Origin: DATJGS01 sp035494735
GTDB lineage: Bacteria > Eisenbacteria > RBG-16-71-46
Reading direction: 5' to 3'
NCBI GenBank assembly: GCA_035494735.1
Contig: DATJGS010000014.1
Location: 62,001 to 126,000 of the forward strand
DNA: 64,000 nucleotides
How positions within the stretch are numbered: the stretch's first letter is position 1; each line of letters starts with the position of its first letter. Below are positions 44,697-52,844 of this stretch, piece after piece. The notes beneath the pieces are model-generated. The model saw only the letters and a list, made by a program, of their open reading frames with translations. It was not told the DNA's origin and searched no databases. The position numbers were made by a program, and so were the translations under genes.

Positions 44697-45854
44697 TCAC
44701 ACCCGCTCGAGGTCGTCCGCGCTCGCGAGCGGCGGCAGACCCATGACGCGCGCGTACACGTCGAGCACCTTCTTCGCCATGGTCCGGTGCGAGAACTTGC
44801 TGTGCGCGCGCAGCGAGGCCGCCTGACCGAAGCGCGTGGCCAGGGCGTCGTCGCCGAGGATCTGGTTCAGGGCTTCGGCCAGCGCGGTCTCGTCGTTCGG
44901 CGGCACGCTGAGGCCGGTGGTCCCGGCGAGGTTCACGTATGACGTGCCGGTGCCGAGTTCCGTGCTCACGACCGGCAGCCCCGAGGCCATGGCCTCGATC
45001 ATCGCGATGCCCAGCGCTTCGCTGCGCACGGTGCTCGGCAGCACGAACACGCGCGCCGCGCGGTACAGCGCCATCAGATCGAATTCCGACTGCGCGCCCA
45101 GGAACAGCACCCGTTCCTCGAGGTCGAGCTGGCGATGGAACATGCGTAGGATGCTCTCGTACGGCCCGTCGCCGACGATCGCGATGCGCCCATTCACGGC
45201 CTTCGCCGCGCGCATCAGCACGTCGAGGCCCTTGTAGTAGCGCAGGCGCCCCACGAACAGCACGAACGGTCCGCCGATGCGCTCGCGCCACTCGGCGGCG
45301 CGCGCGTCCACCGCGGGGTCGGGCAGGAAGCGCCGCATGTCGACGCAGCACGGCACCACCGTGCACTTGTCGGCGAACGGCTTGAGGTACTCGCTGCTCT
45401 CGATGTACTGCGGCGACGTGGCGATGATCGCGTCCGCGCGCTTCAGCAGCCGCCACAGGAACGGCCGGTACAGGGGCAAGATCGTCGATTGCCGCACGAT
45501 GTCGCTGTGATACGTGACCACGATCTTGCCGCGCGAGCCGGACAGCCAGAACGACACGTCGCCCGTCGGATTCGGGAAGTGGAAGTGATAGAGGTCGGCG
45601 CGCAGGCGCCGGAACAGCAGCGGCCACGTCGGGCAGATCGGCGCCGAGGCGATGCGCATCAGCTCGCCGGCGCGCATGACCGGGATGCCGTCGACGACCT
45701 CGCGCTTCGTCTGCGGCTCGCCGTTCGCCGAGACCAGCACGCGCACGTCGCAGAACGGGCGGATCGAGCGGCACAGGAGGCTGATGTGCTGCTCGATGCC
45801 ACCGAACACCGGCGGGTAGTAGTCCTTGTAGACCTGGAGCACGGACAGGCTCAT
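44697..45854 (-). CDS. Family 4 glycosyltransferase
   Basis: GT-B enzyme of 385 residues. N-terminal YYPPVFGGIEQHISLLCRSI carries the GGIE loop typical of GT4 enzymes. The HFHFPNPTGDVSFW and FVGRLRYYKGLDVLMRAA segments follow, and the donor site contains FVLPSTVRSEALGIAMIEAM with the conserved E-x7-E. The donor sugar is unknown. ATGA overlap (45851-45854) couples it to the next GT4 gene upstream. Confidence 0.93.
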   Translation of the reverse strand: MSLSVLQVYKDYYPPVFGGIEQHISLLCRSIRPFCDVRVLVSANGEPQTKREVVDGIPVMRAGELMRIASAPICPTWPLLFRRLRADLYHFHFPNPTGDVSFWLSGSRGKIVVTYHSDIVRQSTILPLYRPFLWRLLKRADAIIATSPQYIESSEYLKPFADKCTVVPCCVDMRRFLPDPAVDARAAEWRERIGGPFVLFVGRLRYYKGLDVLMRAAKAVNGRIAIVGDGPYESILRMFHRQLDLEERVLFLGAQSEFDLMALYRAARVFVLPSTVRSEALGIAMIEAMASGLPVVSTELGTGTSYVNLAGTTGLSVPPNDETALAEALNQILGDDALATRFGQAASLRAHSKFSHRTMAKKVLDVYARVMGLPPLASADDLERV

Positions 45855-46987
45855 GGGCGCCCCCGCGCCGGTTCCCCGACCTCACCCGTCGGGCGCGGGC
45901 CGGCGAGCGACGGCACCATCGCTACGTACTCCTCGAAGATTTCCGACGCAGTGGCGGCGTAGCGGAATTGGCCCGCGCGTGCCAACCCACGGGCGGTGAG
46001 GGCGACACGCGCCGCGCCATCGTCCAGCAGTCGCGCGATCGCATCCGCCCATGCTGCGTCGTCCTCCGAGTCCACGAAGAGCGCGGCGTCGCCCGCGACC
46101 TCGCGAAGGATGGGGATGTCGGAGGCGATGGAGGGAATCCCCAGCGACAGCGCCTCGAGAAGGGGCAGGCCGAAGCCTTCGATGCGCGTCGGGAATGCGA
46201 ACAAGGTCGCGGAACGGTACAGCCCCGCCAGCCTCCGTTCTTCGACCATGCCGAGCACGCGCACGTCGTCCACGATCCCGTGGCGTACGGCGATGTCATG
46301 CACGCCGGGATAGCGCGCGTCGTGCGGTCCCGCACACACGAGGAGCGGCCGCCGTTCCCGCGAGATCCGCGCGAGTGCGCGCACGAGCGTCTCGAGATTC
46401 TTGTGCGGTTTGTTGATGCCGACCGCGAGCAGCGCCGGTCGCTCCCACGCGGGCCACGGCTCGGACTCCGGCCATTCACGGGCACCAGGATGCAGCACGC
46501 GAATCGGGGCGCGGGCCTGCGGGAATTCCCGGCGCAGCGAGGCGAGGCTGACGGCGGAATCCGTAATGACTCGATTCGCGCGGAGGGCGTCCCTGACGAG
46601 TTCGCGATATGCACCGCGACGGAGCCGGCCCATCGACGCCGGATGCTCGAGGGGAATCACGTCGTGAATCGTCACGAGGTTCGGGCACGGAGCGCCCCAC
46701 GCGCGCGCCACGAACGGCGTGTGGTACAGCACGGCTCCCAGGCGCCTGAGGACGCCGCCCACTCTGAACTGGGCCGCTCCGAGCCCCGGCTGTCCGGCCG
46801 TCACTCGCTGCTCGGAACGGACGAACGACAGATCGAAACGGTCCGCACGCTCTGGGACGAGGACGCGCCACGGTAGTTCGGGCCGCTGGGCGAGCAACGC
46901 GCGAGCGAGCTCGACGGCATAGCTGCCGACCCCCGGAAAGCGCGTGGTGGCGTACCGCAGGTCGTAGACGATGGCGGCGGGGCTCAT
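45851..46987 (-). CDS. Family 4 glycosyltransferase
   Basis: GT-B enzyme of 378 residues. N-terminal TTRFPGVGSYAVELARALL, a central HDVIPLEHPASM segment and the C-terminal NKPHKNLETLVRALA and FAFPTRIEGFGLPLLEAL (E-x7-E) motifs are typical of GT4 enzymes such as mannosyltransferases. Translational overlaps (ATGA) occur at both ends. Its likely acceptor is the growing lipid-linked polysaccharide. Confidence 0.92.
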   Translation of the reverse strand: MSPAAIVYDLRYATTRFPGVGSYAVELARALLAQRPELPWRVLVPERADRFDLSFVRSEQRVTAGQPGLGAAQFRVGGVLRRLGAVLYHTPFVARAWGAPCPNLVTIHDVIPLEHPASMGRLRRGAYRELVRDALRANRVITDSAVSLASLRREFPQARAPIRVLHPGAREWPESEPWPAWERPALLAVGINKPHKNLETLVRALARISRERRPLLVCAGPHDARYPGVHDIAVRHGIVDDVRVLGMVEERRLAGLYRSATLFAFPTRIEGFGLPLLEALSLGIPSIASDIPILREVAGDAALFVDSEDDAAWADAIARLLDDGAARVALTARGLARAGQFRYAATASEIFEEYVAMVPSLAGPRPTGEVGEPARGRP

Positions 46988-48168
46988 TCCGAGCCTCCGT
47001 TTCGCCGCGCGATGTCCTCGAGGCGAGACACCATCGAGTCCCAGGTGAATCGCTCGCGAACCAGCGCGCGAGCGCGCACCGTCATATCGCGGCTCGAGTC
47101 CGGATCACGAAGGATGTCGAGCACGGCGCGCGCGAGCGCGTCGTCATCGGCGCCGACGCGCAGGGTGTCGCCATCGCGGGCGCCGATGGCCTCGGCGACT
47201 TGGGGCGTCGTCACGGTCGGCACCCCTGCCGCCATTGCCTCGAGCACCTTGTTCTGGATCCCCGCCGAGAAGCGCAGCGGCGCGACCATGACTGTGGCCC
47301 GCTTCCAGAGGTCGGCGACGTTCTCGAGCGGGCCACTGACCCGCACGCCCGGCATTTCGCCGAGGGCCAGCACGCGCGGGCGTGGCTCGGCCCCGGCCAG
47401 CTCCAGCTCCGCGTTGGGCATCGCGCGGTGTACACGCGGCCAGATCTGTCGCGCGAGGAAGCACGCCGCGTCGACGTTGTGCGGGACGCTGAGGTTGCCG
47501 AGGAAGACCGCCCGCGGCAAGACGGGTGCGGGCCGCTCGAGATCGAACAGGGACTCATCCACGCCATGGGTCACCACCTTGGCGTTCGCGCAGCCCCGCG
47601 CCGCCAGATGCGCACGATCCACCTCCGAGAGCACCCAACACTCGCGAAACGCGCGAGACATCGCGAGCTCGAAGGCCGCGACACGCCGGCGTTCCCATTC
47701 GAGCATGGGTCGCTTCCATGGCGGCTCGAATTTCTTCGACCGCTCGAGCGAGAGCGCGATGGAATCCGCCAGAAACAGGATCTTGCCCGGATGATCGAGA
47801 TCGGCGACGAACGGCGCCATGCGGAACAGCTGCACGAAGATCGCGTCGTAGCGCTCGGCCTCGCACAGTCGGGCGACGCGCTCGCGCATGGAGGCGGAGT
47901 GATAGAAGCTGACCTGCGAAGGCACGCGGGAACCGATGCCGAGCCAGGCCTGCGCCCACGATCGCGCCCTCGGCAGCCGAACCGTCTCGATGCGGGCGCA
48001 CACGCGGCCGATGTGCGCGCGCGCCTCTGCGGGCTCGTGGCCGTCCGTGAACGAAACGAGCGTGACGATGTGACGACGCGACAGGGTGCGGAGCAGGTTG
48101 TAACCCGTCAGCCGATCGCCGCGATTCGGCGGATACGGGAAGCGCGCCGTGAGGTACAGGATCTTCAT
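46984..48168 (-). CDS. Glycosyltransferase, PEP-CTERM/EpsH-system-associated (stp1-like)
   Basis: GT-B protein of 394 residues. N-terminal YLTARFPYPPNRGDRLTGYNLL is the pattern of the exosortase-associated sugar transferase subfamily. C-terminal VMVAPLRFSAGIQNKVLEAMAAG holds the donor-binding acidic end. The name reflects sequence pattern only; no exosortase or PEP-CTERM target is visible in the window. ATG 48168 overlaps the next gene's stop (ATGA). Confidence 0.87.
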   Translation of the reverse strand: MKILYLTARFPYPPNRGDRLTGYNLLRTLSRRHIVTLVSFTDGHEPAEARAHIGRVCARIETVRLPRARSWAQAWLGIGSRVPSQVSFYHSASMRERVARLCEAERYDAIFVQLFRMAPFVADLDHPGKILFLADSIALSLERSKKFEPPWKRPMLEWERRRVAAFELAMSRAFRECWVLSEVDRAHLAARGCANAKVVTHGVDESLFDLERPAPVLPRAVFLGNLSVPHNVDAACFLARQIWPRVHRAMPNAELELAGAEPRPRVLALGEMPGVRVSGPLENVADLWKRATVMVAPLRFSAGIQNKVLEAMAAGVPTVTTPQVAEAIGARDGDTLRVGADDDALARAVLDILRDPDSSRDMTVRARALVRERFTWDSMVSRLEDIARRNGGSE

Positions 48169-49373
48169 CGCGCCGCCAGCGGATCGCCCGCTCGGCGTAC
48201 GGCGCCGCACAGTTCGAGCAGGCGATCCTCGACCTGCCGCAGGTCGAAGTGGGCGTCGACGAAGCGGCGCCCCGCCGTCGCCAACGCATGCGCGTACGCC
48301 GGCCGCTCCAGGAGATCGGCGACCGCACGCCCGAGGCCGGACGCATCGTCGCTCACGCAGAGATGCTCGCCGGCCACCAAATCGAGCCCCTCGGCCGCGC
48401 GCGGCGTGGAGGCCACCGGCAGCCCCGCGGCCAGGGCCTCGACGATCTTGACCCGGGCACCGGCCCCGATCCACAGGGGCACGACGAGCGCCGAGGCCCG
48501 CGCGAATTCCGGTTCGATCGCATCGACGTAGCCCACGATCTCGGCACCGGCGTCGCGAGCCGCATCGGCAAGGCCGGCGGTCAGCCCCTTCCCGACCAGA
48601 CGCAGGCGAGCCGTGGGGATTCGTGCGCGGACCTCCGGCCACCCCTCCTGCAGGAAGCGTCTCGCGCCGCGCGCGTTCGCCTCCCAACCCAGCGATCCCG
48701 TGAGCAGCACGATGGGCGGCTGCTCGGGCGCGCGAGGCAGGAAGCGGCCAGGCTCCACTCCGACGGGCAAGACTTCGACGCGGGCCTCGGGCGCCATGCG
48801 CCGCAGCTCGCGGCACTCCTCTTCCTGGATGGCGAGCACGAGATCCGCGCGTGCCACACGCTCGGCTTCGGTGTCGCGCATGCGCCGGGCCTGATGCCGC
48901 GCATAGCCGCGCGACGCCGGGTTCTTGAGCGACGCGGCGTAACGCTCGAGCCACACCGACTCGACGTTGTGCTCGCGCAACACCGCCGGCACGCCTTGCA
49001 GCGCCTCGATCGACGGAGCGAGATGCAGGTGATGGATCAATGCGAACCGCGGGCGCTCGCGGCGCGCCAGATCCGCGAGGACGCCGTCGAGTCGGCGGCT
49101 GCGAAATCGCGCGAGCGTGTAGGGCCAGCGCCCGACGGCGCCCTGCATGAGCGCCCACGGCGACGGCCGATGGGGAACACGGACCACCTGGATCCCGAGG
49201 GCGAGCACGGCGGCGGGCACCGGCGTGGCCATGTCCGCGTTGGGCGCCAGCGTGACGAGTGTCGTCGCGTATCGTCGAGCGATCGGCGGAAGCGATTGCC
49301 ACATGACGATGCGGCCTCCGTCGTCGGGCGGCCACGGCATGCGCGGGGTCACGATCAAAGCCCGCTCTGTCAA
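48165..49373 (-). CDS. Family 4-like glycosyltransferase with TTG start
   Basis: GT-B glycosyltransferase of 402 residues, related to the gene at 46984-48168. It has PRMPWPPDDGGRIVMWQSL, REHNVESVWLERYAA, and the donor motif LVVPLWIGAGARVKIVEALA. The start is TTG at 49373, overlapping the family 2 gene's stop by three of four bases (TTGA). This is the start closest to the conserved N-terminus (LIVTPRMPWPPD). AGGGG lies about eight bases upstream. Confidence 0.88.
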   Translation of the reverse strand: MTERALIVTPRMPWPPDDGGRIVMWQSLPPIARRYATTLVTLAPNADMATPVPAAVLALGIQVVRVPHRPSPWALMQGAVGRWPYTLARFRSRRLDGVLADLARRERPRFALIHHLHLAPSIEALQGVPAVLREHNVESVWLERYAASLKNPASRGYARHQARRMRDTEAERVARADLVLAIQEEECRELRRMAPEARVEVLPVGVEPGRFLPRAPEQPPIVLLTGSLGWEANARGARRFLQEGWPEVRARIPTARLRLVGKGLTAGLADAARDAGAEIVGYVDAIEPEFARASALVVPLWIGAGARVKIVEALAAGLPVASTPRAAEGLDLVAGEHLCVSDDASGLGRAVADLLERPAYAHALATAGRRFVDAHFDLRQVEDRLLELCGAVRRAGDPLAAR

Positions 49374-50395
49374 TGGGAGGCCCCTCGTCGCCACGCGAGG
49401 ACCGCGCGGAATCGCTCGATCTGGTCGCGCCGCCGCGGCTCGTCGGATCCGCCTCCCGTCCAGCCACGCACGCTCCAGGCGGCGAGGCGCAGCGCGGCGC
49501 CGGCCACGCTCAACTCGCGCACGATGGCCGCCCGCCAGGCGCCGCGATGCCGCTTGAGGAACGCGAGACGCGCTTCGAGATTCTTCACGAACAGCGTGCC
49601 GCGCTGGCCGTCGCCCGAGGCCCCGCCGTGGTGCACGACGCGAGCGGCACTGGAATACACGGTCGAGAAGCCGCGCGCCCGCGCACGCCACGACCAATCC
49701 ATCTCCTCTCCGTACATGAACAGGCGCTCGTCGAGCTCGCCGACCACGTCGCGAGCGTGTCGCGAGAGGATCATGCACGCGCCGGAGACCCAGTCCACGA
49801 TCCCTTCGCCCGAGCGCGGCAGGGGCGCCGCCGTCGGTGATCCGTAGCCCAGCCGCAGGAGCGCGCGATGGAGCCCGAGCGACTCGAACGCGACGTTCCA
49901 CACGCCGGGGAACGCGTGGCAGGACGGTTGCGGCGACCCGTCCGCCGAATCCAGCGCGAGCCCCACGGCGCCCGCGCCAGGATAGCGGCTCCACACGCCG
50001 ACGGCCTCCCGAAGCGCGTTCGGCGGCAGTTCGGTGTCCGGGTTGACGAGCGCGAAGAACTCGCCGGTCGCGACCTGCAGCGCCTGATTGTTCGCGCGCG
50101 CAAAGCCGACGTTCGATGGGTTGCGGATGAGATGGGCGTGCGGGAAGTGTGACTCGACCCAGTCCGCGCTCCCGTCGTCCGACGCGTTGTCGACGACATG
50201 GACCTCGAGGCGCACCCCGCGCTGCGCGAACAGGGTTTCGAGGCAGCGTCCCAGCAGATCGCGCACCCGGTAACTCACGACGATCGCCGACACCCGCGGT
50301 TCGGAATCGCCCGCGCCGTCGGCGCCGCGTCCGATCCCGGGCGCGACACCTCGGGTTTGCCCGGCCCCCACGCCGTCGCTACTGTGTCCGCCCAT
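49370..50395 (-). CDS. Family 2 glycosyltransferase (rhamnosyltransferase-like; start uncertain)
   Basis: GT-A enzyme of 341 residues from ATG 50395. The DXD-type VNPDTELPPNALREAV segment, SYRVRDLLGRCLETLF, SNVGFARANNQAL and the FMYGEEMDWSWRARARGF acceptor motif match rhamnosyltransferase-type family 2 enzymes. ATG 50395 overlaps the start codon of the divergent O-antigen ligase gene (both in CATG, 50393-50396). The first conserved residues begin about codon 35, where a GTG (50293) could start translation. That would leave about 100 bases for the divergent promoter. I keep 50395 as the longest form. Confidence 0.85.
   Translation of the reverse strand: MGGHSSDGVGAGQTRGVAPGIGRGADGAGDSEPRVSAIVVSYRVRDLLGRCLETLFAQRGVRLEVHVVDNASDDGSADWVESHFPHAHLIRNPSNVGFARANNQALQVATGEFFALVNPDTELPPNALREAVGVWSRYPGAGAVGLALDSADGSPQPSCHAFPGVWNVAFESLGLHRALLRLGYGSPTAAPLPRSGEGIVDWVSGACMILSRHARDVVGELDERLFMYGEEMDWSWRARARGFSTVYSSAARVVHHGGASGDGQRGTLFVKNLEARLAFLKRHRGAWRAAIVRELSVAGAALRLAAWSVRGWTGGGSDEPRRRDQIERFRAVLAWRRGASH
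50357..50385 (+). promoter_or_regulatory. Promoter for a leaderless O-antigen ligase transcript
   Basis: TTGCCC (50357-50362) and TACTGT (50380-50385), with a 17-base spacer, place the start point near the ATG at 50394 (eight bases after the minus-10). No Shine-Dalgarno sequence lies before this ATG, so a leaderless mRNA is likely. Confidence 0.45.
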
Positions 50396-51755
50396 GCCCG
50401 ATATCGCCCGCGTCGCGCCCCACACACCGTGGAGGCGCCTGCCGTCCTGGTTGCTGCCCGCGATCGTCGTGGTGGGCGTTCTGTACCTCGTGGGCTCGCG
50501 CGGGTTGAGCGATCCACTCACGGCCCTGGCGGCGGCCGTGGCGACAGCGATCGCGTTGATTGCAACGCTGCGCGTGGCGCCCATCTTCGTGGCCTGGCTC
50601 GTGCCGGCGAGCATGTGCGCGTTCCTCCCGCTCCCGATTCAACACTACGAAGCGCTCGTCCTTCTGCTGGCCGGTCTCATGATCCTCAAGGCACGCTCCA
50701 CCACCGGGCTGCGCGCCATGGAATGGTCGACGATCGAGTGGGCGTATGCGGCATTTCTAGCCACGACGCTGCTCGGTGTCCTGTTCGGTCTCAATGTGTG
50801 GCGTGCGATGGCGACGCTCAAGGTCTACGTGATCGGGTTCGTCGGCTTCGAAGTCGCGCGCCGCGCCGCTCGTGATCTTGGACGCAAGGCGCTCCTGTGG
50901 GGCCCCGTGCTCTTCATGATCATCACCGCCGCCATGCTCGGCGTCCGCGTGCTCCAACTCGGGGTCCCGGGCTTCAAGAGCGTGCTGTTGCGAACCTACG
51001 TTACCCATCTGCCCTGGGGCACGTCGAATTTCGTGGCCGCCGTCCAGGTGCTGTGCATGCCAGCCCTCGCGCTCCTCATCCGCCTGACCAGTGCACGCTC
51101 GGCGGGCCGCTGGTTCGCGGTCCTGGCCATGGTCGGAACGCTCGGCAGCATGCTCATCACCTCCTCGCGCGGTGGCTTCGTTCTGTCGACGATCTACCTT
51201 GCGACGCTCAGCTACCGGCTCAGGCGCTCGCTTCCCCTGGCGTTGCTGGTGGGCGGCGCCTTCGTCGTAGGTGTCGTGGCGACGCCGTTCGGCCAAGCCA
51301 TGCTCACGAGATTCACAAACAATCAGAACCTCGACAGCATCGTGTTCCGCGCGCGCATCTGGCAGGCCGCGTGGGAGCGCGGCGCGACGCACCTGCCGTT
51401 CGGCGTCGGAATCGGTCAGGGCGTGTTGCAAGCGGATCGCCTTCAGATCATGGATCCGCACGATTTCCTGTTGACCCTGTTCTCCGAGAACGGTCCGCTC
51501 ACGGTCGTCGCGTGGTTGGTCGTGCTGATCACGCTGTGGCGGCGCGCCGGGCGCCTCGGCGACTCGCCCGACGATTCAGCGGCGAGCCGTGCGCTGCGCG
51601 CGACGCTTATGCTCTCCTTCTTCAATTGCCTATTCGAGCCGACGTTCAGCTCCAATCTGTACTTCCTGTTGTTCTGGTGGATCCTCGGCATTATCGAGGC
51701 GATGAAGGGCGCGGTCCGACGCGCGGCGAAGACGGCGCAGCCCGCGACAACCTAG
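50394..51755 (+). CDS. O-antigen ligase / polymerase (WaaL/Wzy family) membrane protein
   Basis: Membrane protein of 453 residues with about 11-12 helices. The STSRGG-type motif appears as ITSSRGGFVLSTIYLA and the large-loop region includes GIGQGVLQADRLQ then DPHDFLLTLFSENG, typical of the O-antigen ligase superfamily. It joins polysaccharide to lipid A core or extends it; which of the two is not decidable here. Its ATG overlaps the start of the divergent family 2 gene, and its TAG overlaps the stop of the convergent Wzz gene (CTAG, 51752-51755). So it is an inverted gene fitted exactly between neighbours. Confidence 0.9.
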   Translation: MPDIARVAPHTPWRRLPSWLLPAIVVVGVLYLVGSRGLSDPLTALAAAVATAIALIATLRVAPIFVAWLVPASMCAFLPLPIQHYEALVLLLAGLMILKARSTTGLRAMEWSTIEWAYAAFLATTLLGVLFGLNVWRAMATLKVYVIGFVGFEVARRAARDLGRKALLWGPVLFMIITAAMLGVRVLQLGVPGFKSVLLRTYVTHLPWGTSNFVAAVQVLCMPALALLIRLTSARSAGRWFAVLAMVGTLGSMLITSSRGGFVLSTIYLATLSYRLRRSLPLALLVGGAFVVGVVATPFGQAMLTRFTNNQNLDSIVFRARIWQAAWERGATHLPFGVGIGQGVLQADRLQIMDPHDFLLTLFSENGPLTVVAWLVVLITLWRRAGRLGDSPDDSAASRALRATLMLSFFNCLFEPTFSSNLYFLLFWWILGIIEAMKGAVRRAAKTAQPATT

Positions 51756-52831
51756 GCGACTTCGAGCGCGCCGGCCGAGCGCTTGCGTCCACGCGGTCGC
51801 TCGATCCACAGCGCCGTAGCCAGCGCGGAGAGGGCCACCGCGGCCGCCGCCCAGAGGCGGCGCACCGGCGCGGAACGGCGCTCGCTGGGCACGGCCGAGT
51901 CGAGGACGGTCACCGTCGGCGTGTCCATGAACTCGCGTAGGCGGGCATCTTCGAGCTGGGCGCTCAGAAGTCCATAGACCTGCTGGTACAACCGGGCGTC
52001 CCGCAGCAGCCGCGCGAGGTCGTTCTCGACACGCGGCATGCTCGCGATGTTCCGGTTGAGTTGCTGGAGCTCGTCACGGACCTGGCTGACCTCGTCGCTC
52101 TCCTCGCGCAGGTAGGACCGGAGCACGGACAGCCGGACCTCCAGCGAGATCTTCTTGGCCATGAGGTCCGCCATCGGCGCCACGGTCGACATGTCCGCGT
52201 CGACAGGCGCTACGACATGGTGCGTCTCCTGAAACGCGCGCAAGGCCGCTTCCGAACTGCGCACGAGCGAGTCGGTCTCGGTTACGCGGCCCTCGAGGAA
52301 GATGCGCGTGCGGCGCGCCTGCTGACTCCGACGCTCGACGTTGTAGCGGTCCAACTCCTCGATCATCGCGTTTGCGACTCGCGAGGCCCGTTCGCGCGAC
52401 CGGTCCTCGACGGACACGGAGATCGTTCCGTCCGGCGACAGGGTCACACGAACGTGCGAGCGGAACGCGGTGAGCACGCGCTCCATGGACTGCTGGTGGT
52501 ACTCCGTCATCAAGTCGAAGCGCCGGATGACGGCCTCCTGAACCGTGCGACTGGCGAGGATGGCGCGATAGATATCGGACGGCGTGTAGTAGTTGGGCAG
52601 CGCTCCGAGCGAAGGCATGCGGGACAGGAAGCGCTGGATGTTGAGTCCGGTCGAGAGTTGTTCAGTCTCTTCCGGAGGGAGGATGACGACCGTCGAGCGG
52701 TACCACGAAGGCATGAGATACGTCGCGCCGTACATCAGCGCGCCGGCCAGCAGGCCGTTCCACACGAACCGCCTCCAGTGCCAGACCAGACGGCGCAGGA
52801 TGTCGTCGAAGTGGAACGAACCGTCGCTCAC
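51752..52831 (-). CDS. Wzz/GNVR-type polysaccharide chain-length determinant
   Basis: Protein of 359 residues with an N-terminal transmembrane helix (about 23-42, WNGLLAGALMYGATYLM), a large coiled-coil periplasmic part with QARRTRIFLEGRVTETDSL, and a C-terminal helix (about 325-345) after VPSERRSAPVR, the usual Wzz/GNVR end. It sets chain length with the Wzy polymerase. There is no attached tyrosine kinase domain. The GTG start at 52831 follows GGAGG by about seven bases; 13 bases separate it from the wza-like gene. Confidence 0.9.
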   Translation of the reverse strand: MSDGSFHFDDILRRLVWHWRRFVWNGLLAGALMYGATYLMPSWYRSTVVILPPEETEQLSTGLNIQRFLSRMPSLGALPNYYTPSDIYRAILASRTVQEAVIRRFDLMTEYHQQSMERVLTAFRSHVRVTLSPDGTISVSVEDRSRERASRVANAMIEELDRYNVERRSQQARRTRIFLEGRVTETDSLVRSSEAALRAFQETHHVVAPVDADMSTVAPMADLMAKKISLEVRLSVLRSYLREESDEVSQVRDELQQLNRNIASMPRVENDLARLLRDARLYQQVYGLLSAQLEDARLREFMDTPTVTVLDSAVPSERRSAPVRRLWAAAAVALSALATALWIERPRGRKRSAGALEVA

Positions 52832-52844
52832 GCCATGCCTCCGC

